Assembly: GCF_028476545.1 (NCBI RefSeq)
Contig: NW_026731687.1
Span: forward strand, 186,001 to 250,000
Direction of reading: 5' to 3'
Length of the DNA stretch: 64,000 nucleotides
Origin: Physella acuta
Lineage: Eukaryota; Mollusca; Gastropoda; Physidae
How positions within the stretch are numbered: the stretch's first letter is position 1; each line of letters opens with the position of its first letter. The position numbers and the translations under genes are program-made. Below are positions 11,346 through 28,484 of the stretch, piece by piece. The notes beneath the pieces are model-generated. The model searched no databases and had not been told where the DNA came from. It was given only the letters and a program-made list of their open reading frames with translations.

Positions 11346-12441
11346 GTGTCCAGCGTGTATCAGTGACAACCAATTTGATGTCCAGCTGTTTGTGAAGGTC
11401 TACCGGCCGGTATAAATCTCTTAATCCCGCGGATTAACGAGCACGTGCTAATGTCCTACCAGTGGTAATCCCACTCCCCCATCACGCAAGCCAAGCAGAA
11501 AAGATTTGTTTAACATAACTTAACATTTTTTTTTAAATGCTTGTCCACATCCAACGAACACAGTTTGATTTTAAAGTTGATAACGTGAATTATGGGAAAT
11601 TTTTCTTTATAGTTTCCATTGTCCAATGAAATTGCGTGTCTCTTGCGTGATGTGAGGCCCGCGTTGACAAATAGGATTTTTTTGCATGGCTTTCGTCCTT
11701 GGGGTTACATAGCAGATGGTCTAAAGTTGTGGAGATTAGTGGTGCTTAAGATGCGGTATTCAATAAGATAAATGCGAAAAAAACGAAAGAGAACTAAGGG
11801 TGTAATCAAATTCAAAACAATCCCTAACTGTATTCCTTTACGATAACTGTAAAGGGTCAGGGTTAGAGTTAAAATTAAGAAATGTTCTATAGGGAATTAA
11901 CTTATTTTACTCTTTTTCGGTTACCCTGTTCTAAATTTTATCGACCGCCTCAGCCAAGTGCGAGATACGATTGACTTAGTACTCAGTCGGCTCGTTATGT
12001 GCTGTCTTTGGAATGTCGCGCTTCTTGCTGTCCTTAATTTTAAGTGCCACCCCACCCCTCCCCCACCCCGGAGAAAAAAGTCCAAAAGAAACGCTGTGGA
12101 TCAGAGTACCTCGACCATAACCTTCCATTCTATCCAGTCCCCGGCTTTGATTGTGCAGTCTCCCAAGACATCCCGGCTGTCTACAGTACGTCTCCATGTC
12201 TGTCTTGGGCGCCCTCTCCTTCCCCGGGGGTTCTACTCAAGCGCCTGGCGTGTCATATTTTAGTGAGTACAGACATTCGAGGGAAGTGGTATGAGATAGG
12301 ATTGACTTGGTACTCAGTACGGGGAGGGGAGGAGTGTGGTGTGTTTACCACAAAATGTCCGTGACCTAACCTGAGGTCACTTCAAGTAAGAGCTGCTTAC
12401 ATTTTGTTTTCTTTTACTGTTGGGATCCGCTGTGTTGGCGA

Positions 12442-12474
<33 letters not shown>

Positions 12475-12591
12475 AGAAGGGATCCGCTATATTATTGTGT
12501 TTTTTGTGGTACTATCAGCTACATTATAACTGGTACTCACACATCAAATAGATGGTAGTCACAAATACATGTTAACACTGTTAAGAAACCA

Positions 12592-13954
12592 CGAGAAAAC
12601 TTTCTCGAATATTCTTATATAAAATAACAGGGGATGGAAACTGGGGCTATAGACATGATTTTTAATCTATTTTAAATACTTAAAGTTTTAAAAATAGAAT
12701 AAAATCTCGTAGACAAAAGAACTGCACACCAAGTGAACGCCAAATAAATAAACCGGGAGTGATCTCCCCTAAACTTTCTCGAATATTCTTATATAAAATA
12801 ACAGGGGATGAGAACTCGGGCTATAAACATGATTTTTAATCCATTTTAAATACTTAAAGTTTTAAAAATAGAATAAAATCTCGTAGACAAATTAATTGCA
12901 CACCAAGTGAACGCCAAATAAAAAAGCGCATAATAGTGCGCAATATTATTAGTACTTTTAAAATTTACATTAGTTTTTTGAGAAATCGGAAGTAGCGTAA
13001 AGTACTACTTCCAGTCAACGGAAATTACTCAAAATTTAACAAAAGGTAGAGAATTAGATCTTTTACTTACATGTGAAATTTCATTTATCTATCTGAAATA
13101 GTACTCAAGTTATAGGCTTTTGAAAAATTCAAAGTAGGAAAAGTACCACTTCCGGTTATCGAAAATCGCTCAAAAGTTGATACGGATCTACGATTTTGAT
13201 ACAATACTTATATATGAAATTTCATCAACCGAGCTGTAACGGTACTCAAGTTATCGTGTTTACACACGGACAGACAGACAGACACACAGACACACAGACA
13301 GACACACAGACATACGGACAAGATTGCAAAATTATGTTTTTCCGTATCAGTGAGATGTAAAACGTCGAGATTTGTAAAAATCTCGATTTTTTTTTTTTTG
13401 CACGATTACAAGAATTTCTCTATACTTCGTATATACGAGAAAGTAAAAAGTGCATAATAATTCGCAATATTATTAGTACTTTAAAAATTTACATTAGTTT
13501 TTTGAGAAATCGGAAGTAGCGTAAATTACTACTTCCAGTGAACGGACATTAGTCAAAATTTAACAGAAGGTAGAGAATTAGATCTTTTACTTACATGTGA
13601 AATTTCATTTGTCTATCTGAAATAGTACTCAAGTTATAGGCTTTTGAAAAATTCAAAGTAGGAAAAGTACCACTTCCGGTTATCGGAAATCGCTCAAAAG
13701 TTGATACGGATCTACGATTTTGATAAAATACTTATATATGAAATTTCATCAACCGAGCTGTAACGGTACTCAAGTTATCGTGTTTACACACGGACAGACA
13801 CACACACACACACACACACAGACAGACAGACACACAGACATACGGACAAGATTGCAAAAGTGAGGTGTAAAACGTCGAGATTTGTAAAAATCTCGATTTT
13901 TTTTTTTTGCACGATTACAAGACTTTCTCTATACTTCGTATATACGAGAAAGTA
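12592..13954 (+). mobile_element. Tandem partial copies of an inverted-repeat element (family R)
   Basis: Three units: a head (about 12592-12772), a whole unit (about 12773-13444) and a body (about 13445-13954). The whole unit starts ACTTTCTCGAATATTC and ends TATACGAGAAAGT, a short imperfect terminal inverted repeat. It holds several CTCAAGTTAT/CACTTCCGGT motifs and a GACA microsatellite. No protein is encoded. More copies lie at 35.2-35.75 and 41.7-42.36 kb. The class is uncertain. Confidence 0.6.
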
Positions 13955-13987
13955 AAAAAAAACATTTCGCATAAAAACATTATAAAT

Positions 13988-13993
13988 TTTATT
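13988..13993 (-). terminator. Poly(A) signal of gene B
   Basis: AATAAA on the minus strand, about 75 bases after the stop codon at 14071-14069. Confidence 0.6.
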
Positions 13994-14068
13994 TCAACTT
14001 TGGAGTGCACTTGTAAAAGTTCAGTAATCTGTGGTCAACCTCATAGATCAGCATAAGTTATGTATGGC

Positions 14069-16672
<2,604 letters not shown>

Positions 16673-17921
16673 CGTTCTACCTGTTGTCATATGTTAATTA
16701 AGGTTGTGTCATCAAGACCTTATGGATTACAGAATAATTGTTTTAATTTCTTTAAGACTCATTTTACTATTAATGAATATAAACTTCCAGCTAGGATTCT
16801 ATTAATATACCTTGCCATAGCTAGTTACCATTATATGGTAAATTGTTTTAAATTCGATGAGTATTCTAGATCACCTTCAATCATTAAAAACATCAATTTT
16901 ACATGGATTAAAATCAGAATATCTACAATTAGCTGCAGCAAACAATTAGACTTTCTTTCATTGCTATGAACTTTGTAGCAGAGACGGCAAAAAGAGGGTT
17001 GAACTCTCGAGGGGTGGAGGGTCAAATATTTTTAAAGAACATTGTTGTTAAACAGTATGATCAGAAAATTATTTTTTTTTAAATTATGTCTTTTTTACAA
17101 GTACGATCTATTTTTGGTAGTCGTTTTTAAACAAATATTATTTGCCAAAATTGCTAAAACTATTTGTTTTTTCTAGTCGCCTTATCGAAATTTTATTTAA
17201 ATGTAAACAAACTAGCATCGACTTAGTCATGTTGAAGTTCAATATTATTTTATAAGTAAATATTTACCGAAAGAAAAGTGGGGCCTATAAAACAAAAACT
17301 AAATGATATATTAGCCAATATAAATTAATATTTTAATTGAAACTATAAATAAATATCAAGGTAACGGTTAGGTTTTCAAAAGTAAACCCAATTTATTTTT
17401 CGAGTTCTCTGAATATGATAATTTTACTACACACATTTTAAATTCTATAAATCTTACTTTTTTTTTTTAACCGAGTAAGACCGCTGATACAAGGATATTT
17501 ACAACAACACAATGCAGCTGTTTAATCCACGTCATCTATAACTATCAGGTACCTACCACAAACCTGCCAGTTGCCATTTCGCTACACAGTTCAAAAACGC
17601 TAACTTTGTTTTATGCTACTTTCATGTTATCTTAAAAGACAAATCTAGAATAGAGGTTAAGACTAGAGGCCACAATATTGTTGAAAACTAACAAATTATA
17701 TCTTTTTTCACTAGCTTTCATTGTCACATTATTTAATCAGTTATGGTCAAATTTTGAATTTCAATTTTGACCCATTATTATTATATCCGACGAAAACATA
17801 TGCTAATTTTCTTATTTGTGGTGCTTTTAAAAGCTTTTTATTTTAAAGGTGTGTAACACATTTTAATACAAGTAAAGTGGAGATGAAAAAATCCTTCATG
17901 TTCTTGATTAGAGTTACTTAC

Positions 17922-17977
17922 CCGTGTTGATACCAAAAACGATAGATTCTTCTTTCAAGTTCTGTAGGTTTTATATA
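17922..17977 (-). promoter_or_regulatory. TATA promoter and non-coding first exon of gene B
   Basis: TATATAAAA on the minus strand at 17969-17977. A donor ACACGG|GTAAGT follows at the exon end, 17922. The intron would run to the acceptor ACAACAG before 16680. Confidence 0.6.
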
Positions 17978-18281
17978 ATCGCCTCCCATCTTAACCCTAT
18001 CGAGCAGCTAAAATAGATCTTTACATCTGGGATATTTTAGCATGGATAATTAGGAGCTAAGGTTTGTAGTTGCATGCTGTTTTTGCACTCAGTAAATGCT
18101 GGTGATTGGATTGATCAGTTTAATGAAATGACCACAACATGAAAAGACTTGCTGAATACCTTATACCTGATGAACAAGATACGTACACACTTTTACATCT
18201 TGCGGCCCAAGGCTAAAATTCCAGCATGTTAAATATTTGTTTTAAGTTGGTACTGGTGATAGAATAATTATTTGTGTTGAA

Positions 18282-18820
18282 ATACCACCAAGACAGACTG
18301 CTAATTAGGTGTCATCGAGACATGCATACACTTTTATTTTAAAGATTGCTAATTAGGTGTCGTCGAGACATGTAGATACTTTTATTTTAAAGATTGCTAA
18401 TTAGGTGTCGTCGAGACATGCATACACTTTTATTTTAAAGATTGCTAATTAGGTGTCGTCGAGACATGCAGATGCTTTTATTTTAAAGATTGCTAATTAG
18501 GTGTCGTCAAGACATGCAGATGCTTTTATTTTAAAGATTGCTAATTAGGTGTCGTCGAGACATGCATACACTTTTATTTTAAAGATTGCTAATTAGGTGT
18601 CGTCGAGACATGCAGATGCTTTTATTTTAAAGATTGCTAATTAGGTGTCATCGAGACATGCATATACTTTTATTTTAAAGATTGCTAATTAGGTGTCGTC
18701 GAGACATGCAGATGCTTTTATTTTAAAGATTGCTAATTAGGTGTCATCGAGACATGCATATACTTTTATTTTAAAGATTGCTGATTAGGTGTCGTCGAGA
18801 CATGCAGATACTTTTATTTA
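18282..18820. repeat. 48-bp minisatellite
   Basis: About 11 copies of a unit containing GCTAATTAGGTGTCGTCGAG and a TTTTATTTTAAAG tail. Sites varying between units (CATACAC versus CAGATGC; GTCGTC versus GTCATC) recur in alternating order. Confidence 0.9.
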
Positions 18821-19559
18821 AAAAAAACCGATGACTTGTTGAGTACTATAAAACTTCAGTGCCAGCAGTAACAGCATATCCAGTTAGTTGCACCTACCAA
18901 TGTACATTCAGGTATGTGATACGATAGCAGAGTATAGATCAAGGTCAGTTGGTTGATTGGTTGGAATGTTTGGGGAATTGGTATTCGACAGTAATTCCAA
19001 TATCCGGATGTAGGCTATGATTTCCGGGGATCAGTTGGAACATCTGTACCGACAGGGTTTGTTTATATAACGACTTAAATTTATTTTATAGTAGCCACAG
19101 TTTTTTACACTTTCGAATAACGAGAAGAAAATATTAAATACACGCACATTGCTAAAACATATTACACGGATCAATGTCAAATATCATTTTCGTTTAGATT
19201 CCTAGAAAAAGTGGATACATTTTCATAACAGTAGAGTCGAAAAACTAATAAATTAAAATATTTTAATAGTTATGCCAGGGGAGGTAATTTAAAAATAAAT
19301 TCAACTTAGGCTAATAAAAAAAATGCGAATGCAAAATCTGCTGACTTCCATGAGGGAATTATTGTTGGAATAATATAATTAGCAAAATGTGAATGCAAAT
19401 TCTGCGGACGAGCAAGAAGAAATTATTGTTAGAATGGATTGATAAAATGAACGGTGGTAAGTAAAACACGGATATTTTAAATACTGCCTTTATTTATTTT
19501 ATACACTGAACGTACTGTTTACTAATTATTATTTTTAATTAATAACAGTTTAGAGGCAA

Positions 19560-19740
19560 CTCCTTGACCACAGGTGCTTTGACCATAGGGGGTTTGACCA
19601 TAGGGGGTTTGACCACAGCGGGGCTTTGACCATAGCGGTGCTTTGACCATAGGGGGTTTGATCATAGGGGGTTTGACCATAGGGGGTTTGACCACAGGTG
19701 TTTTCTCAGCAGAGGGTCTTTGATCACTGGTGGTCTATCA
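19560..19740. repeat. Degenerate 14-15 bp repeat
   Basis: Units of TTTGACCATAGGGGG with variants. A related TTGACCATAGG string recurs by chance as sense-codon complement in the tail exon of gene C. Confidence 0.6.
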
Positions 19741-20494
19741 ACTGGTGTTTGATTTCCCGTGGCGGAGTTCGGGTATGCAGCTAGTTTAAACTGAAACCGT
19801 CACAGGTGGTTGTAAAATTGGTATCATCATTAGTGTTTTAATTTAATTTAAATGAAGCAGTACTTTACCATAGCTTTATCAAAGCTTAATACATTTTTTT
19901 TTGTCTGTTTCAAAACAAGTTACGTATTGATTTTATTACTAATTAAAATAAATGTTACTCAATAGCAGCTCACCATTCAACAAAATCAAATCAATCAGGC
20001 ATAAATTTTTACTGTAGCCTATAATTAGTTTTTATGGAGTTTTTCCCTTTGTCTGAATGCTATGTTTTACGTAGTGTTGAATGTGAAGTGAGAATGACAG
20101 TCATTCTCTTCCCCCCCCCCCCCCCCCCCCGCCTCCCCCATCTTAATGTCTTTAGCCTCAAGCGTCATAGGGTCTAAGGGGCGGCTACTCCGTATCACAA
20201 CATCTTGGATCAATTGTCGATGGTTGGGGAGGGTGTACGGTGGCTATCCCCTCCATCTGAGTTGATCTGATTGACCTAGGTTTGATAGAAATAAATGTGC
20301 TAGTACCTGGTAGCTACCTAGCTGAGATGGTTAGTGAAGTGATCCTTACCCGTCTACTGTAGTACTCAAGTGTTCAGCTATTTGTATCGCTACTGTATTC
20401 CTGTGAACTCAGTATTTGTTCAATCATCTTTGCTGGGAGCCAGTATTCGTGTAAAAAAACATACGGACTGTCTGACTAACAATAAATCCTTGCG

Positions 20495-22121
20495 ATGTGT
20501 GGGAAATGTGTGGTGCTACTCAGCTTTGTTTCCTTAGGTAAGACCTGGCTAATGTTTTTATAAACTCGCAGCTATAGAGTGAGGTAAGACCTGGCTAATG
20601 TTTTTATAAACTCGCAGCTATTCAGTGAGGTAAGACATGACTAATTTTAAACAAATAATGGCTTTTTAATTAATTACGTTATATTTTTATATGATTCTGT
20701 ATCGTTTGTGTTCAGTAAGTCGAATCCTAGTTGTTGGTTATGTTGGGACCATTTCGTTCATTAAGTCACAATTAAGCTGCTTTGTCATTTTAATCTGATT
20801 GTTAATTAGGCCCTAGCTATTGAGTTAAGTCTGTAACAATTATTGTTTTAAGTCTGCTGCATATATTGTGTTGGGTACTTCAGAAATTATATTTCCCACG
20901 ACCTGGACTAGATAAGACTTGTTTATTGTGGGAAGTCTGTACACAGTATACACTAATGATTTATTGTTAGATCCAGTGGATAACTGTGTAAATTTGATGG
21001 GATGAGACTAATGGATAAATTTGTGTATATTTCATTGGTTAGAACCAAATGCTATGTTGTTGCCTAATTGTGCATAAATGTTGTTTTTTTTTCTTCTAAT
21101 TTTTGGTAGCAAATTTACTGAGTGTCCGCTGTAGCGAGGTCATTGTTTGATCTGGTAATTTGTTCCAACACCAATTTTGTCTTATTGCAGACACATCTAT
21201 ATAGATCTACTCCAGGGTCTGTGTGTGGAAATCTAAATGTTTCAACGGTTTGTGTTCATGTTTTTAGACACTCCTAAGAAGGTCCATGGCAAAATGTTTA
21301 TGCTATGAAAATAATCTTTTTTTTTTAATTATAATATGTAACATAGAATTTAGTATAAGTTGTCTATTAGCTTCTTTAATTATTTTTTTTTAATCTTTTA
21401 TTTTTGTCATTCAATAGAGGTGCAAATATTTTTAAACTATGGCTCCATAGTTTAATAGACTATTGGATGATTGCCAATTGGAAATGCAAGCACAAAGTCT
21501 AGGCGGTAAGATGAGAAGTGCCAGATGTTGCCCGTGTATCAGACCCCCTCTCTCCACACAGCTGATGGACCCAAGGGACAGGACGTTACCTGTACAGCTT
21601 GGTATCAGCAATGTCACAGGAGCTGCCGCCGTAGTAAGTAATCTCATTACACTATGGGGCTTCACTCTCGTTTGATTTATCAGGTAAACATAGTGCATAA
21701 AGAAATGGGTAATACTTTTCAATCTATGTGACTAGGTCTTTGTGTCGTATTGTATTGTGTCGTATTATATCTGGTTGTGACGAATTATAGTGTGTATGGA
21801 GGTATAGGTAGATGGTCGGGGGGTTGTTGGTGGTGGAAGGTTGACAAGCACAGTATATGACTTGGGGTGGGGGTGCATGGGGATGGTATGTGCAAACTGA
21901 TGGTAAAATTATTATACGTGGACTTTTACGCCGATTTATTTTATGTCAATTATTTAAACAAGTTTCTAGAGGCTTATTTAAAGAAAATATTGTATTTGAG
22001 CCAAACTTAATGATTGGTCTTTGTGTATTGTTAGGTGGAGGTGGAGTTGAAGATCACGGGATCGGGGTCAGTGGGGTGGGGGAGGGGGAGGGACATTATT
22101 TGGTGTGTGGTGGAAGGCTGA
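20495..22121 (+). CDS. Candidate small secreted protein (weak model)
   Basis: Tentative three-exon model: 20495-20537 (donor TTAG|GTAAGA), 21491-21633 (donor CCGTA|GTAAGT) and 22035-22121 (acceptor TTGTTAG), in frame for 90 aa. The first join gives MCGKCVVLLSFVSLAQS, which reads as a signal peptide with a cleavage site. The mature part contains RCCPCIRPP and later GISNVTGAAAV followed by VEVELKITGSG. Weak points: the acceptor before 21491 lacks a clear pyrimidine tract, no AATAAA is seen soon after the stop, and exon 3 has an alternative donor (CGGG|GTCAGT), so the gene may continue. Family not recognised. It is the only plus-strand candidate in the window. Confidence 0.33.
20530..20640 (+). 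repeat. Tandem duplication carrying splice-donor-like sites
   Basis: A unit of about 55 bp, from GGTAAGACCTGGCTAATG to the CTCGCAGCTAT region, occurs twice with a third partial start. Each copy begins with a good donor (AG|GTAAGA). Confidence 0.7.
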
Positions 22122-22482
22122 AATTTTGCTTTTGATATACGGTTTCCCGCGGAATTATTGTAAAAGATTACTGTTCAGTAAAGTCTACTTTTATCATAAT
22201 CATAAACGTGTCGTGTCTTGTTTTGTTTTGTTTCCAATTGTAACCAAACTATTTGACGACGCCTATAATCTTTAAAAAAACGGATTGTCCATTTCCAGTT
22301 TTAAAACTAAATTAAAGGTATGAATAATATTGCCTAGCGTTGACTTCAGTATTTTCACTTGTCTGTTTGTGTTCTCCGGGTGATATGTTGTCATTTTTTA
22401 ATCAGGCTCGTAAAATAATGTATTATATAGAATATTTGTATAGATACCACATCAAGTTCAACAAATTTCGTGCTAAGGAAGA

Positions 22483-22488
22483 TTTATT
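22483..22488 (-). terminator. Poly(A) signal of gene C
   Basis: AATAAA on the minus strand, about 140 bases after the stop at 22629-22627. Confidence 0.55.
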
Positions 22489-22626
22489 TCAAACATAAAG
22501 ATGAAACAAATGTCTCTTTAAAAAGGTATAACTAAAATCGATTATTAAAATTTGAATTGTATCGCTGAAGAAACGATACTTAGTGAGCTGTTCTCCCGGC
22601 CGACAAAATGGGCTTTTAAAAGGATG

Positions 22627-25002
<2,376 letters not shown>

Positions 25003-25134
25003 GGTCTCGGTCTCTTCTGTTGTCTGGTGAAATAAAAAAAATAAGTTTTGGTTTGAAAATATTTTGTTGTAGTTAAACATTACTAAAACTGTAAAACAAT
25101 TTAATTAATTAGTAATCTGTGTTTATCAAAAACT

Positions 25135-25260
25135 AAGGGATGGCGTGATCGGGCGGGTGAACGAAAAATTTCTAATTCCAAAAGTTTCTAGTTCGAATCC
25201 CAGGTAGATCATACTCGTTAGCTGGGGACAGCAACCCAACTAGCAGAGGTAATTCCAAAA
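25135..25260 (+). repeat. tRNA-derived SINE fragment
   Basis: A-box-like GGCGTGATCGGGCGGGTG and B-box-like TAGTTCGAATCCCAGG, followed by GTTAGCTGGGGACAGC. The inverse of that tail is seen near 52.08 kb. It lies in the first intron of gene C. Confidence 0.5.
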
Positions 25261-25727
25261 TCAAACAACTGCTGCCTTGCAGATTATTTTTTAACGGACA
25301 AAGGATATGGAAGCAAATTTTAAAGGAAATCAGATTGAAGTCGAATTCAACGGCCTACATGGTGCATTACATGTTAATTGTAATACTTGATGGTGTTGGA
25401 GGCAATCCCCTCAATATTTACAATTAAATTGATTCATATTTGTCGTGCTTCGTGCCAACAAATTTCACTTTCTTTTATCGGACCGGTCACTTCCAAACTT
25501 GAAGTGGAGGTCAGTAGCAATTGTGTATTCATTTGGAAATAAATACCACAATATCCACTAATTTAATTAATATTATGAACAAGTATACTGTTTTACTTTG
25601 TTTGTAGAGGATTATATAAACTTGTATAGGTTATTTCACATTTAGAGATGTGCATACCACTTTCAACATTTTTTACAATTCCTAATAACATTTTATAATC
25701 ATATATTCATATAAATTTTAAAAAATA

Positions 25728-25729
<2 letters not shown>

Positions 25730-25823
<94 letters not shown>

Positions 25824-25840
25824 ACATATATATATATAAT
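25730..25840. repeat. (AT)n microsatellite
   Basis: TA dinucleotide run just inside the first intron of gene C. Confidence 0.95.
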
Positions 25841-25858
25841 ATGTAACGATGCACTTAC

Positions 25859-25941
25859 TACAATGCCTCCTACGCTACCAGCAAGCAACGAGTGATGCCA
25901 GATGTCAGATGTCAGATGTCAGTTGTCGGTCACTCTATATA
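25859..25941 (-). promoter_or_regulatory. TATA promoter and non-coding first exon of gene C
   Basis: CTATATAG on the minus strand (25935-25941) with a donor TTGTA|GTAAGT ending the exon at 25859. The 5' UTR carries three tandem CAGATGT-type repeats. The intron ends at the acceptor before 25023. Confidence 0.55.
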
Positions 25942-25944
25942 GCA

Positions 25945-26388
25945 TTTGACCAGCCTTGTTGCTGTCATTCAAATGATTTAAAAAACCATTTAGATGAAAT
26001 ATTGTTCAAAAAATCGAATATCGCCGGCTTTGGGATTGGGTTTTAGACATTTGTTTCTATTTATTTAACAATGAAAAAACATTAACTTATTGTGCCACTC
26101 GGAAAAATACATTAGAAAAAGATCTAAAGATTAACAAGTTACTCTTTATAGTAGAAAATACTCGTTATGTTCAGAAAAAGCAGATGATATCTTTCTTGGG
26201 TGACAATATTAATGATGTGCAAAACCCAGTGCAATTTGAGTTTGGAAAATTAATGTACTTTCACCGATTTATACAAATGAGGGCAGGTATAGCACACGTC
26301 TTGGCAGGTAGATTTTTTCTTTTGGCTTAATTAAACTCTTTTGTTTTTATTTTACAAGCTGAATTATCCGAAGTATACGACATATCGG

Positions 26389-26459
<71 letters not shown>

Positions 26460-28350
26460 TATGCTACCTTTTGGTATGTTACATAAGGATGTGCTACATA
26501 CGGGTTATGTTACATATGGGTGAATTACATGTGATATACGGGTATGTTACATATGGGTATGTTACACATATGAGATGGTTCAGTCTTAAACAGTTCATAC
26601 ATTAAGTTTACATCTTATAACACTATACACATTAATGCACAAAAATATATCGGCAATTTATAAAAGTGTATATTAATAAGGTTACAAAGACAGAAATGTA
26701 TTCTTTTTTCTTTAAATTGCACGTCAAATTTTTTTCGCAGAAACCTTTTCGAAAGTATCTCATCAAGTCCCCAAAGTTTTATGGCACAAGGATGAACGGT
26801 TTCGAACCGCATCCGACTTTTAATTTTTAAATACCGTATATTGAGAAAAATCTCAACCTCCCGGGGCACCGCCCTTGCGAAATTATTTTTTTACAGAAAC
26901 CTCCCCTTTATTGTTCTAATCAACAACTTCCCAAAGTTTCATGGCGATCAGATGTGCCGTATTTAGAGAAAGAAACAAATCGCGCCTTGCCGGGACGACA
27001 CCCCTGTGAAATTTTTCTCGCCCAAATCTCTGAACAACTTCACAAAGTTTCATGGCGATCGTATGAAAGGTGTAGTGATGCATAAAAGACAGACACACAC
27101 ACACACACACACAGAGAGAGTTGTATCATAAATCACAAACACTGTTTTCATATAATACATTAAGAGTTAATTCTTTTAAGAACTAAAATTCGAAAGATTT
27201 AATGAAATATGTGTATCGAACTGTATTAGGATTGTAATTATTTCCCTACATTTGATCGCTGACCTCAATTACTTTTTAAAAATGTATCTCGATGTTTAAT
27301 AGAACACATATAAAAGTTATGTATAACAACAAGCAAATATACTGAAAATAAGAAAAGAATACTAATTTGCTTGCTTTTATAAAAGCGTTTGTCGCTAAAA
27401 TATGTATAAGATCTCATGAGCGACCAAATTAAAGAACTAGCCGTACCGGCCAGGCCTTGCACTGGCATTTGAGATAAAAGTTATTTGTAAACGGCCGTGA
27501 CTTATGTGCTATTTAAGCATCATATACCATGCGCAACCTGGTATTTGGGAGTTTATAAGTTTATCTATTAAGGGCATTCTTAATGTACAAAAAGATGTTA
27601 GTTTGATCATAATTGTGGGGATACAATTTTACCTGATGTCTGAATATATGAAGGGTAACTGCTTTAACTTGCCGCACTATAAAGAAGGCTATAAGAGCAA
27701 CCTTTTTTTTTTCAAAAAGTTGACTGAGCAGGTTTTGCATGTGGCCTCCTCAAATGGCAGTTATTGTATATGGTTTAACTTTCACAATTATTTGAATATC
27801 AAGTATAATAAATTTTAAAGGATTTTTCTCTTTTATTTAAACTTCGTTATTGTTCAAGATGACTTAAATAATTAAAAACTACATTTATTTACATTTAATT
27901 TGATTAAAATTTTTTGTCAAAACTAATCGGTAGCCTAGAAAATGATTTGAGAAAAAATGCGCTTGTTTTTAAATGGCTACGTTCTCATGTGCGACCAAAG
28001 TTTGTATTAAAGAAAACAAATTAGTTTTATTTTCTTGTTTTTAGTGTCTTTAAAAGCGTGTTGCTATAAAGCTTTTTTATTTTTATTTTATTATCTTGTT
28101 ATTTCTCTTCTTAGTATTAAATATAGTAATTTTTAAATACATTTTAATGACTAATTGTCATTTTAATTATATTAAAAATTAGATATTCTTGCATTGTCAT
28201 ACAAGATCAACTGTGACAAATTACAGTTCAATCGGACAATGGGAAGTGGGTTAAATTAAGACTCCAAGATTTGCGGATTCACACACGCACACAAACATAG
28301 GGAGCACGCTAAATAAAAGCCTTTAAAAAGATGATTAATTTTTTGAAAAT
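25945..28350. other. Intergenic, no gene seen
   Basis: AT-rich. It contains an (AT)n run (26393-26457) and a degenerate GTATGTTACATATGG repeat up to 26.57 kb. An interspersed repeat fragment (26.75-27.11 kb) holds AAAGTTTCATGGCGATC twice and ends in (AC)n. A GC-rich motif CTAGCCGTACCGGCCAGGCC lies near 27437. Confidence 0.55.
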
Positions 28351-28352
28351 AA

Positions 28353-28358
28353 TTTATT
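28353..28358 (-). terminator. Poly(A) signal of gene D
   Basis: AATAAA on the minus strand, about 125 bases past the stop at 28487-28485. Confidence 0.6.
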
Positions 28359-28484
28359 GATGCCTTAACACAGCAGATCTTGACACTGTCTAATGGACGT
28401 TTATAAAACGTTAGTCACTTGTAGCGTGAATGTCTTTGGCTTCTATCTTCATCATCATCGTCCCGTCTTGCAGTTTGCTGTCGT

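Larger units (their letters stand above)
7330..13980. other. Intergenic between gene A promoter and gene B 3' end
   Basis: No gene supported. It contains two large 34-bp minisatellites, an A/C-rich tract (8.95-9.4 kb), a hAT-like MITE, and tandem partial copies of an inverted-repeat element (12.59-13.95 kb). The open frames at 11.96-12.36 kb lack signal, splice or family support. Confidence 0.6.
17980..20480. other. Intergenic, no gene seen
   Basis: AT-rich. It contains the 48-bp array (18.28-18.82 kb), a degenerate GACCATAGGGGGTTT repeat (19.56-19.74 kb) and a poly-C run near 20110-20131. Confidence 0.6.

Noticed and set aside
11958-12364. Protein-coding gene
   Set aside because: Overlapping frames in several phases with no signal peptide, splice partner or recognisable domain.
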